This document shows positions 6,431 through 13,845 of a stretch of 25,141 nt of DNA, in pieces. The notes below the pieces were generated by a model, which did not search any database, had not been told where the DNA came from, and saw only the letters and a program-made list of their open reading frames with translations. Numbering within the stretch: the first letter of the stretch is position 1; each line of letters begins with the position of its first letter. The translations under genes were made by a program, and so were the position numbers. This DNA comes from CAYMKL01 sp964390805 (GTDB lineage Bacteria; Chloroflexota; Anaerolineae; VGOG01), in contig CAYMKL010000100.1 of assembly GCA_964390805.1 (NCBI GenBank), forward strand, positions 1 through 25,141, given 5' to 3'.

Positions 6431-7243
6431 CTACTTCAAGATGACCGGCAAGTAGATGTAAGAAACGGGCGGGGCCTTGCACCCGCCAAACCAATCTATA
6501 ATAACGTCCATCACTTCTGTGCGGTCTGCCAGGTTCGCCAATCCCTCGAAAGGCCAGGCGAAGAAGACCGTCCTGTAGTTGCCGCTGCTGCACTTGTAGC
6601 TTGTAGAATTGGTCTGACCGGTACCTTCCCAACGGAAAGGTGAGTAGATGCCTCAACCGCTCCGTTTGACGATGTCATCGGTGTAAAGGTCGCCCGGCCA
6701 GCCGTTGGGTGGTATCAGGTTATAGGGACCCAACCCGCTGCCAGGGGAGTAGAGGACGCCCACTGGGTCCGTCCGGTTCACGTCGTTGGTGTAGCTGTCA
6801 ATGGTCAGGCGGGTTTGGCCGAACGACGTCAGTCCCCTGTCGTAGAGATAGTCTTCGCTGGAGAGAAAGAAGAGCCCTTCTGCATCGAGATAGGCCGCCA
6901 CCGCCGCTTCGTTGGCCGAGGTGAAGGTATCGCTCCGGGGGTAGCCAGTGAACCATAAGACCATCTGGTAGTTCGTTAAGTCATCAGCAGACGGGTCGCC
7001 CCGGGTAGCCACGTCCCAGACATCGTAAGTCACACCCAGTTCGTCCAGGGCCGAGGTGTAGTAGATGCGCACATCCGGACCGTCCTGGTCGTCATCCACC
7101 AGAAGCACGCAGGCCAGGTTGGCCCCAGGCGCCTGGCCCAGAGCCACCGAGGTTATGAGGAAGCCCCACATTGTGGCGACAACTAAGACGACGGCAAAGG
7201 TTTTACCCACCAATGACCCTCCACCTATTTGTTCACGTTTCAT
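6431..7243 (-). CDS. Secreted protein interrupted by an in-frame UGA
   Basis: ATG 7243 follows GGAGGT by six bases. A signal peptide (about 1-36, ending S-V-A-L-G-Q-A) precedes A-C-V-L-L-V-D-D-D-Q-D, the opening of a ThuA/flavodoxin-like domain often found in secreted Chloroflexota proteins. Codon 197 is UGA (6655-6653). The same frame then continues sensibly: G-I-Y-S-P-F-R-W-E-G, Y-R-T-V-F-F-A-W-P-F-E-G-L, V-I-I-D-W-F-G-G-C, and the terminal Y-I-Y-L-P-V-I-L-K typical of this phylum, stopping at TAG 6431. The total would be 270 residues. An SECIS-like hairpin (6623-6641) follows the UGA, but the position is not a known redox site. A Trp-to-stop mutation or sequence error is at least as likely as selenocysteine. 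Confidence 0.6.
6623..6641 (-). promoter_or_regulatory. Possible SECIS-like hairpin, weak candidate
   Basis: Eleven bases after the UGA at 6655-6653 the mRNA can form an 8-bp stem (ACCUUUCC with GGGAAGGU, one G-U pair) closed by the loop GUU. Distance and loop composition are within the bacterial SECIS range. The host gene has no recognised redox site at this codon, so chance is a real possibility. Confidence 0.25.
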
Positions 7244-7426
7244 TTCCGCACCTCCCATTTTGCAATCGAGCTTTCTCGGAAAGTGCTCAGAGCCCCGCCG
7301 CCGGGGCGGTTTTTGCGAGCCAAACCCCGCTTGGCCTTCCACTTTGCCAGCGACGCCGCCGCTTCGCTAAAGGGGGATGGGGGCTGGGAGCGTTTTCAAA
7401 GATTTTCCGAGAGATCTCGCAATCAA

Positions 7427-7981
7427 CTACAGGATTTGACTCAGGTACTTCCCAATAAGCGACTCACTGAGGGGGCCGGTGTGCTGAGCCTGAATCACCC
7501 CCTCGCGATTAATGAAAAAGCTGGTGGGGATGCCTAGCACGCGGTATCCTTTGGACACAACACCGGTCTTATCCAACAGTGTGGGAAACGTCAGGCCCTG
7601 TTGTTGAACGAAAGCCTGCACAGTGGCTTGCTTTTCGCCGATATCCACAGCCAGGATGACGAGACCCTGATTGCGGTGTTGTTCGTGAGTCTTTTGCAGA
7701 GCGGCCCGCTCGCGACGGCAGTATGGTCACCAGGTGGCCCAGAAATTGATGAGCACCGCTTGGCCTCGCAAGTCGCTCAACGATACCTCGTCGCCGTTCA
7801 GGTCGGTCAGCGTGAAGTCTGGGGCCAGGGCTCCTTTGGCCGACGAGGCAGGCGCATTATCGCCCACAGCAGGCTCAGCTACGCTTTGCTCGACAGGGGT
7901 CTGGCACCCTGTCGACATCACCAGCAGCGCAGCCAGGATAACCATCGGGAGCCGGCGTAAAGACAGCGTGAACTTGTCCAT
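7427..7981 (-). CDS. TlpA/ResA-like thioredoxin lipoprotein, probable selenoprotein (UxxC)
   Basis: Read through one in-frame UGA, this is a complete 184-residue protein. It has a lipoprotein signal (V-M-S-T-G-C26), then A-P-D-F-T-L-T-D-L-N-G-D-E-V-S-L, L-I-N-F-W-A-T-W, UGA at codon 85 (7729-7727), and P-Y-C88-R-R-E. The frame continues with L-V-I-L-A-V-D-I and the cis-Pro region G-I-P-T-S-F-F-I-N to TAG 7427. UGA thus stands exactly at the first, nucleophilic Cys of the thioredoxin CxxC, giving U-P-Y-C. A SECIS-like hairpin follows (7696-7713). The gene lies 12 bases after ccdA and is the last gene of a tlpA-ccdA-tlpA operon, so it probably receives electrons from CcdA outside the membrane. 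Annotation without recoding would split it into two false genes. Confidence 0.87.
7696..7713 (-). promoter_or_regulatory. SECIS-like hairpin of the UxxC lipoprotein
   Basis: Starting 13 bases after UGA 7729-7727, the mRNA can pair GCGAGCG with CGCUC-U-GC around the loop GGC. This gives a seven-pair stem with one bulged U on the 3' side. The loop begins 20 bases after the UGA and starts with G. Bacterial SECIS elements bound by SelB are short hairpins at about this distance with a G in the loop, and a bulged U is known from E. coli fdhF. Confidence 0.6.
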
Positions 7982-7993
7982 TCAACCTCCAAT

Positions 7994-8716
7994 CTACAGG
8001 AACCGCAACAACCACTCGGGGGTGATGCGGATGAAGTAGTTGTTCAGCACAGAGAACGTGCCGGTGATGAGCAACACCCCTACCCCGGCCATCAGCAACC
8101 CGCTGGCAATCTCCACCGCCCGCATGTGTTCGTTGAGCCGCTTCAACCAGCCGGCAGCCCGTGCCAGCAGCGCCGCCGTCACCATGAAGGGGATAGCCAG
8201 GCCCAGTGCGTAGGTGAAGATGAAAATCAGGGCCCGCGAGGGTTCGGCAAAAGCCAGCGTCATCGCCGTGCCCAGTAGTGGGCCAATGCAGGGCGTCCAG
8301 CCCGCAGCGAAAGTCACGCCCAACAGGGCGGAGCGAGCGTAGCCTTGCTTCATTCCTGGCCCCACATCCACCCGGCGAGTCATGTTGAGGATGGGGATGG
8401 TGACGATCCCCATGGTGTGCAGGCCGAACAAAACCAGGATCACCCCGCCGATCCTGGTAATCCAATCCCTATATTGCTGCAATGCGCTTCCCAGGATAGT
8501 GGTAGGCAGGCCGAAGAGGATAACGAAGACCACCGTGAAGCCCGCGACGAAGAACAGAGCGTGGCTAAGGACATGCCAGCGGTTGGATGATGTGTCGCCA
8601 GAGATGCTGCTTCCCGACAGATAACTCAGGTAGATGGGCACCAGAGGGAGAACGCAAGGCGAGAGAAAGGACAGCAAGCCAGCGAAGAAGACCAGGGGGA
8701 TGCTTATGGAATTCAT
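7994..8716 (-). CDS. ccdA: CcdA-type cytochrome c biogenesis / thiol-relay membrane protein
   Basis: A 240-residue protein with about six transmembrane helices. The two membrane cysteines are in their family settings: L-S-F-L-S-P-C-V-L-P-L-V-P in the first helix and G-W-T-P-C-I-G-P-L-L-G in the fourth. CcdA passes reducing equivalents from cytoplasmic thioredoxin across the membrane to extracytoplasmic thioredoxin-like proteins. I start at ATG 8716 (MNSISIPLVFFAG), with GGAGG ten bases upstream. It follows the CPPC TlpA-like gene almost directly (stop 8719) and precedes the UPYC TlpA-like gene by 12 bases, so it likely serves both. The length and both Cys-Pro motifs are normal. Confidence 0.93.
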   Translation of the reverse strand: MNSISIPLVFFAGLLSFLSPCVLPLVPIYLSYLSGSSISGDTSSNRWHVLSHALFFVAGFTVVFVILFGLPTTILGSALQQYRDWITRIGGVILVLFGLHTMGIVTIPILNMTRRVDVGPGMKQGYARSALLGVTFAAGWTPCIGPLLGTAMTLAFAEPSRALIFIFTYALGLAIPFMVTAALLARAAGWLKRLNEHMRAVEIASGLLMAGVGVLLITGTFSVLNNYFIRITPEWLLRFL

Positions 8717-8718
8717 TG

Positions 8719-9264
8719 CTACAGAGCCTCCTCCAGTGCGGCCCTTAGCCCGGCCTCGGTAACGGGACCTACCCACCATTCCAGAAGTCGCCCATCCCTG
8801 GAAATCAGGAAGGTCTCGGGCACGCCGGTGATGCGGTAGGCCGCCGAGATCCTATTGTACGGGTCAGAACCATTGGGATAAGTGATGTTAAACTCTTCAA
8901 CGTAGGATGTCGCTTTGGACTCGACGTCCTTGTAGCTCACCCCGACGAAGACCACTCCTCTGTCTTCGTACTCTTGCCAGACCCTCTCCAGGGCAGGTGC
9001 TTCATCACGACAAGGTGGGCACCAACTGGCCCAGAAGTTTACTACCACCACTGAGCCGCGCCGGTCTGCCAGGGATAGCTCTCTGCCATCGAAGAGCGGC
9101 AAAGTGAAATCGGGGGCCGGAGCACCGAGGGGAGAACCGGGCTGAGTCCGCAGTCCGTAGCCCAGGATAATCAAGAACCCAACCGTAACTGCTGCGATGA
9201 TCCACTTCGATTTTCCGGAGCGAGGACTCTCGCCTTTCTCAGGTTTAGCTGTAGCATCGTTCAT
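8719..9264 (-). CDS. TlpA/ResA-like membrane-anchored thioredoxin (CPPC)
   Basis: A 181-residue protein. An N-terminal charged stretch and one transmembrane anchor (W-I-I-A-A-V-T-V-G-F-L-I-I-L-G-Y-G) place a thioredoxin domain outside the membrane. The domain has A-P-D-F-T-L-P-L-F-D-G, the active site F-W-A-S-W-C-P-P-C-R-D-E, and the cis-Pro region G-V-P-E-T-F-L-I. This is the ResA/TlpA type used for cytochrome c apo-protein or other disulfide reduction. The start is ATG 9264 with GAGAGG upstream; the GTG at 9270 lies too close to that site. It is the first gene of the tlpA-ccdA-tlpA operon. Unlike its downstream paralogue it keeps Cys at both active-site positions, which makes a useful internal comparison for the UGA at that site. 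Confidence 0.93.
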   Translation of the reverse strand: MNDATAKPEKGESPRSGKSKWIIAAVTVGFLIILGYGLRTQPGSPLGAPAPDFTLPLFDGRELSLADRRGSVVVVNFWASWCPPCRDEAPALERVWQEYEDRGVVFVGVSYKDVESKATSYVEEFNITYPNGSDPYNRISAAYRITGVPETFLISRDGRLLEWWVGPVTEAGLRAALEEAL

Positions 9265-9321
9265 GAACACCTCTCCCTCTTCAGACCTTCAATCCCTTCG
9301 ACCAGCTCAGCATACTGCTCG

Positions 9322-9882
9322 CTAATAGTAATCTTCTATCCCGAAGCCGAATTGCTTATCCTGCTCCGTCATCCTGATGAGGTGCTTCAGCCGCTTCTCA
9401 TATTCACCAAGTCTGTTTCTGGCCCCATCTATGTAGGCAATACGAATCCGTTGATACGATCCGGAATATCGCTGAAAGTTCCCCCATGCCTGTTCGTTAG
9501 CACGGATAGCTGCCATAATGTCCGTCGGATACACAAACTCCTCCAAACCAATGTCACCCAGACTGGCCAGCACTTCTGGCATTACCTTTCCCTGTTCGAT
9601 CAGTTTCTTCAGCCTCTCTTTGTTCGTTTGCGAGAATCCGCTCTTCGGTTTCCGCGGAGTATACCGTTGAGCGTATCGCTCCTGATCCAAGCTCTTGACA
9701 ATGCTGTCAATCCATCCAAAGCAGAGCGCTTCTTCGACCGCGTCGTTGTACGGGATTCGCGGCTTTCCCACTTGTTTTCGGTAGTAGACCAACCAAATCT
9801 CTCTCTCGCTTCTGTAATGCTCTTCCAGCCAATTCCGCCAGTCCTCTCGACTGGTTACATACAGCGTCTGGGTTACGTCCAC
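9322..9882 (-). CDS. YdeI/OmpD-associated family protein
   Basis: A 186-residue soluble protein of the YdeI/OmpD-associated type. Recognisable segments are W-R-N-W-L-E-E-H-Y, E-I-W-L-V-Y-Y-R-K, E-E-A-L-C-F-G-W-I-D-S-I, R-Y-A-Q-R-Y-T-P-R-K-P-K-S, and a C-terminal A-R-N-R-L-G-E-Y-E-K-R-L-K-H-L-I. No signal peptide is present. The start is GTG 9882, with GGAGAT five bases upstream. Members occur widely in bacteria; a link to resistance or stress has been proposed for some, but the biochemical role is not established. It lies between two thiol-redox gene groups on the same strand without obvious functional connection. Confidence 0.85.
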   Translation of the reverse strand: MDVTQTLYVTSREDWRNWLEEHYRSEREIWLVYYRKQVGKPRIPYNDAVEEALCFGWIDSIVKSLDQERYAQRYTPRKPKSGFSQTNKERLKKLIEQGKVMPEVLASLGDIGLEEFVYPTDIMAAIRANEQAWGNFQRYSGSYQRIRIAYIDGARNRLGEYEKRLKHLIRMTEQDKQFGFGIEDYY

Positions 9883-10048
9883 AGCTTATCTCCGGTGACC
9901 TCGATCTCCAATAGGCAGTCAGGCGGGCTAGCATGTGCACTGAGACCCGTCCCCGGGCCGCCCATGTTCGGCACTCGCCCAAACACAGCCCGGAGACGGA
10001 CCTTCGAGCCTGCGGGCCCAAGAATCGCTCCAAAGCCTTGTTCTAGTG

Positions 10049-11254
10049 CTAGAGCAGAGTAACAAAGAGCCAGCCGGCCAGGACGAGGAACAGCAGGGCA
10101 GTGCCCAACTTGATCGTCGCCGTACGGCGGTTGATGAACATCCCCAGTTGCTCCGATGTGGTACCGAAGTAGGCCAACCCAAAGACCACCAACAGGGGCA
10201 GAATGAAAGCGAGGTTGTAGAGCAGCAGGTACAAGAACGCCTGCCCCTGCATCTCTGGCACCCCCATGACGAAAATGATAGTCGGCAAGTAGACCTGGCC
10301 GGTGCAGGCCAACTCAATGATGGACACCACAAAGCCTGTCGTGAAAGCAACTGGCACGAAGGCTCGCGCCTGGGCTCCTTCTCGGATAGCGCGGTTGATT
10401 CGCCTACGCAGCATCAGCGGGATGCGCAGGGTCATCGCCTGTGGCTCACCCCGCCGCGCTTTGCGGTAATCCAGGAAGGTGACGACCGACAGGGTCAGGC
10501 AGAGGAGAGCCGTCAGCCCCATCACCCAGTGGCCCAGAATTGCCAAGAGTGGCAACTCCTCCAGCGCCTTGAGCATCCCCAGCCCTACCAGCAGATAGGT
10601 AAGGAATACGCCCAGAGCGAAAGCCGTGCCCACGGCCAGGATCTCTCGCCCCTTTCGGCCCAGGAGGGCCAGGTACGAAATGAAGAAGACGATGGTGGCA
10701 AAGGCGCAGGGGTTGAGCCCGTCCAACAGGCCCGCCCCCACGATCGTCAGCGTCCCAAAGGAGCGGAACCGTTCGACAATCGTCCTCCCAGACTGCTCCG
10801 GGTCGAAGTCATTTGCGAGGACTCCCGCCCAGGTCGCCTCAGCGCCGCTACTGACGTACCTGTCCAGTACGGCCTGTAGATTCTCCACCGTGACCTCATC
10901 CCCGCCCACCAGGCAGTCCTCTCCCACAAACACCATCGGCGTGCTCAGGCGTTTCTCCTCCGGCACGCCGTAGCGCTGACCCAACCACTCGCTCAGCGCC
11001 TTGGACTCCTCTTGTTCAATGGGAAACTCGGTGATCGTCAACTGAGGGTAGAGAGCCTGGACAGTTTCCAGATAACCATTGACCCGGGCACATACCGAAC
11101 ATCCGGCCTTGGAGAAATAGGCCAGGTGGATGGCCGGAGCGGACGGTGTGGGAAGCGCAGCAGCGGCGGTTGCGGGCACGTTCTGGCAGGTCATCAGCAC
11201 AAGCATGGCCGTCAATGTGCTGATGGCCAGTGACCTTCGCAGCAAGTCAGACAT
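10049..11254 (-). CDS. DsbD-like membrane protein with N-terminal thioredoxin-like domain
   Basis: A 401-residue fusion. After a signal or anchor segment (about 8-35), an extracytoplasmic thioredoxin/glutaredoxin-like domain (about 41-135) carries A-G-C52-S-V-C55 and the cis-Pro-like S-T-P-M-V-F-V-G. A CcdA/DsbD-like membrane domain follows (about 165-401). Its two key Cys are N-P-C183-A-F-A-T-I-V-F-F and E-L-A-C317-T-G-Q-V-Y-L-P. This architecture suggests one protein that carries electrons across the membrane and passes them to its own outer domain, as in DsbD-type proteins. The ATG has GGAGGGG eight bases upstream. It starts 28 bases after the Cys-rich lipoprotein gene, so that lipoprotein may be a partner or substrate. 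This is inferred from position only. Confidence 0.88.
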   Translation of the reverse strand: MSDLLRRSLAISTLTAMLVLMTCQNVPATAAAALPTPSAPAIHLAYFSKAGCSVCARVNGYLETVQALYPQLTITEFPIEQEESKALSEWLGQRYGVPEEKRLSTPMVFVGEDCLVGGDEVTVENLQAVLDRYVSSGAEATWAGVLANDFDPEQSGRTIVERFRSFGTLTIVGAGLLDGLNPCAFATIVFFISYLALLGRKGREILAVGTAFALGVFLTYLLVGLGMLKALEELPLLAILGHWVMGLTALLCLTLSVVTFLDYRKARRGEPQAMTLRIPLMLRRRINRAIREGAQARAFVPVAFTTGFVVSIIELACTGQVYLPTIIFVMGVPEMQGQAFLYLLLYNLAFILPLLVVFGLAYFGTTSEQLGMFINRRTATIKLGTALLFLVLAGWLFVTLL

Positions 11255-11282
11255 TACGGATTCCCCTCCGGTAATCAGCTTA

Positions 11283-11906
11283 TCACAGCCTCAGGTCTCC
11301 CATGCCACCGCAGCCACCTTGCATAAATGGCAGCTCACACTTGCCGACGTAGCAGGGGTTCTCGTGCGATAGGCCATACGTGGCAGGATCCACCCCCCTG
11401 CTTTTTAGCTCCTGGATGATATAGTAGTTGCTGTGAATGAAGTGCAGCCACTCCAACGCCGATTCCCGTACCTGATCGGCATCATAGTTCTTCTCCACTA
11501 TGAGGTAGCTCGACAGTCCCCACACAGACTTGGCCAGGTTGCAAGGGCAGCAACAGGTTGCCATGGAGTTATCGTCACAACACGGCGCCTTGAGCGGAAG
11601 CAGAGCGTCTTGCATGATGCTCTTCTGCGCAGGTGTCAGTCTGGTTGCGTTGTAATAGCTTATGAACTGCTGTGTGTTGTTGAGGGACAAAGGAATGTCG
11701 TAGGCTGTCTCATCTCCTTCCTGAGGTATGATCTCGGCTGCTACCTCCTCTGGCGTCGTTGCCACTTCCTCAGATGTTGCTGGGCCGGCCTGCTGAGGTT
11801 GGCTACACCCCCCACCGATGAGCAGGACGAGCGCCAATAGCATGACCACGTACAGGCCCTTCAACAGGCGCAGGACACGGCCCTCCTTCTGTCTTTTGCT
11901 TGACAT
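11283..11906 (-). CDS. Cysteine-rich lipoprotein of unknown function
   Basis: A 207-residue exported protein with a lipoprotein signal (L-I-G-G-G-C34). After a low-complexity acidic linker come two Cys-rich regions: A-P-C109-C-D-D-N-S-M-A-T-C118-C-C-P-C122-N-L-A-K-S-V-W-G-L-S, and N-P-C185-Y-V-G-K-C190 followed by M-Q-G-G-C199-G-G-M. Nine mature Cys outside the lipobox suggest metal or cofactor binding, or disulfide chemistry. The N-P-C-Y segment recalls PCYCGC-motif proteins, but the match is partial and I do not assign that family. AAGGAGGT lies eight bases before the ATG. It is directly upstream of the DsbD-like gene on one transcript, which suggests that its cysteines are kept reduced or loaded by that protein. 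Metal specificity cannot be read from the sequence. Confidence 0.8.
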   Translation of the reverse strand: MSSKRQKEGRVLRLLKGLYVVMLLALVLLIGGGCSQPQQAGPATSEEVATTPEEVAAEIIPQEGDETAYDIPLSLNNTQQFISYYNATRLTPAQKSIMQDALLPLKAPCCDDNSMATCCCPCNLAKSVWGLSSYLIVEKNYDADQVRESALEWLHFIHSNYYIIQELKSRGVDPATYGLSHENPCYVGKCELPFMQGGCGGMGDLRL

Positions 11907-12059
11907 GACAAATACCTCCTTGTTGTTGTTATACTCGTAACCTGGTCAGCTCATCCTCAATAGTACACTGGCGAGACCAAGATTGCCTCACTCAAGCGGC
12001 GTGGTCGGTCGCGTAGCGTACCTCGACCCTATCGTCCTCCGCATCGCTGTAGCGCGCGG

Positions 12060-13037
12060 CTAGTTACCGCTGGATTCGATTCCGTAGCCAGCCCGTTCCC
12101 AGGCGGCCATGCCACCCACCAGGGCAGCTACGTTGCTTACTCCGTTCGTAGTTGCGATGAGCGCCGCACCGGCACTATCCTCCTCGGCCGGTCAAGTGCA
12201 GTAGAAAACAGCCAGCTTGTCGGTGGAGAGCTCGGCCAAACGGGCGGCCACTTCGTCCTGGGGCAGGGAAATGGCTCCGGCGATGTGTTTCTGAGCGTAG
12301 GCCGGTTGCAGCCGGACGTCAAAGACCACAGCCTGGCCAGCGTCCAGTTTGGCTTTGAGTTCCTGGACCGTAATGCGCAGCATGTCGTCCGAACTGACGA
12401 AGATCCTCGCGGCGGGCGTCGCGCTGGCCGTGGGCCTCGGTGTGGGCGTCGGGGCCACAGCACTCTCGCTGTCCACCGGGTAGCCGGCCTGCTCCCAGGC
12501 CGCCAGGCCACCCACCAAGGCGGCCACATTGGTTACTCCGTTCTGAGCCGCGACGAGCGCCGCACCGGCGCTCTCTTCCTCGGCCGGTCAGGTGCAGTAG
12601 AAGACGGCCAGCTTATCGGTGGGCAGCTCGGCCAGACGGGCAGCCACTTCGTCCTCAGGCAGGGAGATGGCTCCGGCGATGTGCCGCTGGGTGTAGGATT
12701 GTTGCAGCCGGGCGTCGAAGACCACGGCCTGGCCAGCGTCCAGCTTGGCTTTGAGTTCCTGAGGGGTGATGCGCGGCACGTCGTCCGAATCGGCGATGGT
12801 TGCCTCAGCCACCGTTGGGCCAGTGTTCCCTTGTCGGGTAAGGAACCAAACTCCGCCGACACCGACGAGGATAGCCGCCAGGATCAGCGCAGCAAAGGGA
12901 AGCCACCTTCTCCAGCTCTTTTGACGAGCCTGTCGTGAGCGGCTCGACCGTAAGCGGAGCGGCGTTTGCCGAGGTTTTGTCGGACGAGAGCGCGTCTTTT
13001 TTCTACTTCCTCTTGATTTTTGCTTTTTTCTGGCCAT
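12060..13037 (-). CDS. Membrane-anchored tandem rhodanese, probable selenoprotein with two Sec
   Basis: Read through two in-frame UGA codons, this is one 325-residue protein. A very basic N-terminus (1-44) and one transmembrane helix (about 46-66) precede two rhodanese-like domains (about 85-180 and 215-320) joined by a T-P-T-P linker. Each domain reads L-K-A-K-L-D-A-G-Q-A-V-V-F-D, H-I-A-G-A-I-S-L-P, K-L-A-V-F-Y-C-T-UGA-P-A-E-E, and N-V-A-A-L-V-G-G-x-A-A-W-E-x-A-G-Y. The UGA codons are 150 (12590-12588) and 282 (12194-12192), both in the active-site loop two residues after the Y-C cysteine, where many relatives have Y-C-x-C-P. Both are followed by similar hairpins. GAGGAG precedes the ATG. 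The gene is third in the sigma/anti-sigma operon. A role in sulfane-sulfur or selenium transfer is inferred. The final stop is TAG. Confidence 0.88.
12160..12176 (-). promoter_or_regulatory. SECIS-like hairpin 2 of the rhodanese gene
   Basis: Fifteen bases after UGA 12194-12192 the mRNA can pair AGUGCC with GGCGCU (six pairs, one U-G) around the five-base loop GGUGC. The loop starts 21 bases after the UGA. Loop sequence and position are identical to the first copy at 12555-12573, while one stem pair differs as C-G there and U-G here, so pairing is kept. Confidence 0.65.
12555..12573 (-). promoter_or_regulatory. SECIS-like hairpin 1 of the rhodanese gene
   Basis: Fourteen bases after UGA 12590-12588 the mRNA can form a perfect seven-pair stem, GAGCGCC with GGCGCUC, closed by the loop GGUGC. 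The loop begins 21 bases after the UGA and contains G-G-U. This matches the usual position and the G/U-containing loop of bacterial SECIS elements recognised by SelB. The duplication of the domain explains part of the similarity with copy 2. Confidence 0.7.
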
Positions 13038-13071
13038 CGTTACACTCCTCTACAATTCTAATCTCTAATTC

Positions 13072-13845
13072 TTACTCAGGCACGACTGTCGGTTGATGCA
13101 CGTCAGGTATTATTTCCTCTAGCACCTGCTCGTAGCAACCACAGGTTGAGATGGCTTCATCAAGCGTGCACCATTCATCGGTCACGACTTCGCCTCTGAT
13201 TTGGCGCAGGCAATCGTGCTGGTAGGCAGTCAACTCAGCGGCTCTGTTAAGTAGCGGCTCAGCTTCCGGCGTCGGCAAGGTGCAGATTATCTTTATCGCT
13301 GTGTCGGTCTCCTCCAGCATTGACGTCAAGATGGCATCATCAACCGACCGACAGCAGCTCATTAGCCCCATGGTCTCGTTCAACCGTCGCTCGGCGAAGG
13401 AGAGATGCAGATGCGCCTTGCTGCCAGGGCTGAAGGTGAGAAAGAGCTGCACTCGCTCGCTGGTCCGCTTGACAGAATAGAGGGGGCTGTGCGGTAGGCT
13501 ATCAGCGGAGGCGGCCACCGTGCCCAAGCCAATCACCGCCACCACGGTGACTACAGCCAGCGCGCGTGTAAATGCCAGCAAGACCCTTTGGCCAGTTAGC
13601 CAGCTAAGGAATAGTCCCCCCCGCCGGGCCTCTTCTTTTTTCAGCATGGCAGCCTCTCGCACTCGGGACTGGGTGGCCCTCAAGGCTCTCAGATTCGGCT
13701 CAGGGCGAGGCAGGGCCTTGATCTCCCCGGCCAGGCGCAGCAGGGGCTCCAGTTGGGGCTGAGCCAGGGATTCCTCTAGCATCTCATCGTCTACCAACAA
13801 CTGGGCTAGACGCTCGTTCAATTCATTGTCGAGATTCTCTTTCAT
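13072..13845 (-). CDS. DUF5667-type anti-sigma membrane protein
   Basis: A 257-residue single-pass membrane protein. The N-terminal cytoplasmic part (1-87) is helical and acidic and would hold the sigma factor. One transmembrane helix spans about 88-112. The outer part begins S-L-P-H-S-P-L-Y-S-V-K-R-T-S-E-R-V-Q-L, the signature of DUF5667 domains found behind ECF sigma factors in Chloroflexota and Actinobacteria. The outer domain has nine or more Cys, including S-C-C-R-S, I-I-C-T, H-D-C-L, E-W-C-T and T-C-G-C-Y, which is unusual and could allow thiol or metal sensing. Its ATG overlaps the sigma factor's TGA (ATGA), so the two are translationally coupled. The tandem rhodanese starts 34 bases after its stop. 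Confidence 0.82.
   Translation of the reverse strand: MKENLDNELNERLAQLLVDDEMLEESLAQPQLEPLLRLAGEIKALPRPEPNLRALRATQSRVREAAMLKKEEARRGGLFLSWLTGQRVLLAFTRALAVVTVVAVIGLGTVAASADSLPHSPLYSVKRTSERVQLFLTFSPGSKAHLHLSFAERRLNETMGLMSCCRSVDDAILTSMLEETDTAIKIICTLPTPEAEPLLNRAAELTAYQHDCLRQIRGEVVTDEWCTLDEAISTCGCYEQVLEEIIPDVHQPTVVPE

Noticed and set aside
7292..7314. GC hairpin GCCCCG-CCGC-CGGGGC followed by GG and five Ts, like an intrinsic terminator.
   Set aside because: It is oriented for plus-strand transcription, but all genes around it are on the minus strand. In the minus direction no T run follows. The 183-bp gap otherwise shows nothing.
12060..12586. Reading the rhodanese region as separate truncated pseudogenes.
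   Set aside because: The stops are both UGA, at homologous positions, and the frame after each is fully domain-like with matching hairpins. Random decay would not give this.
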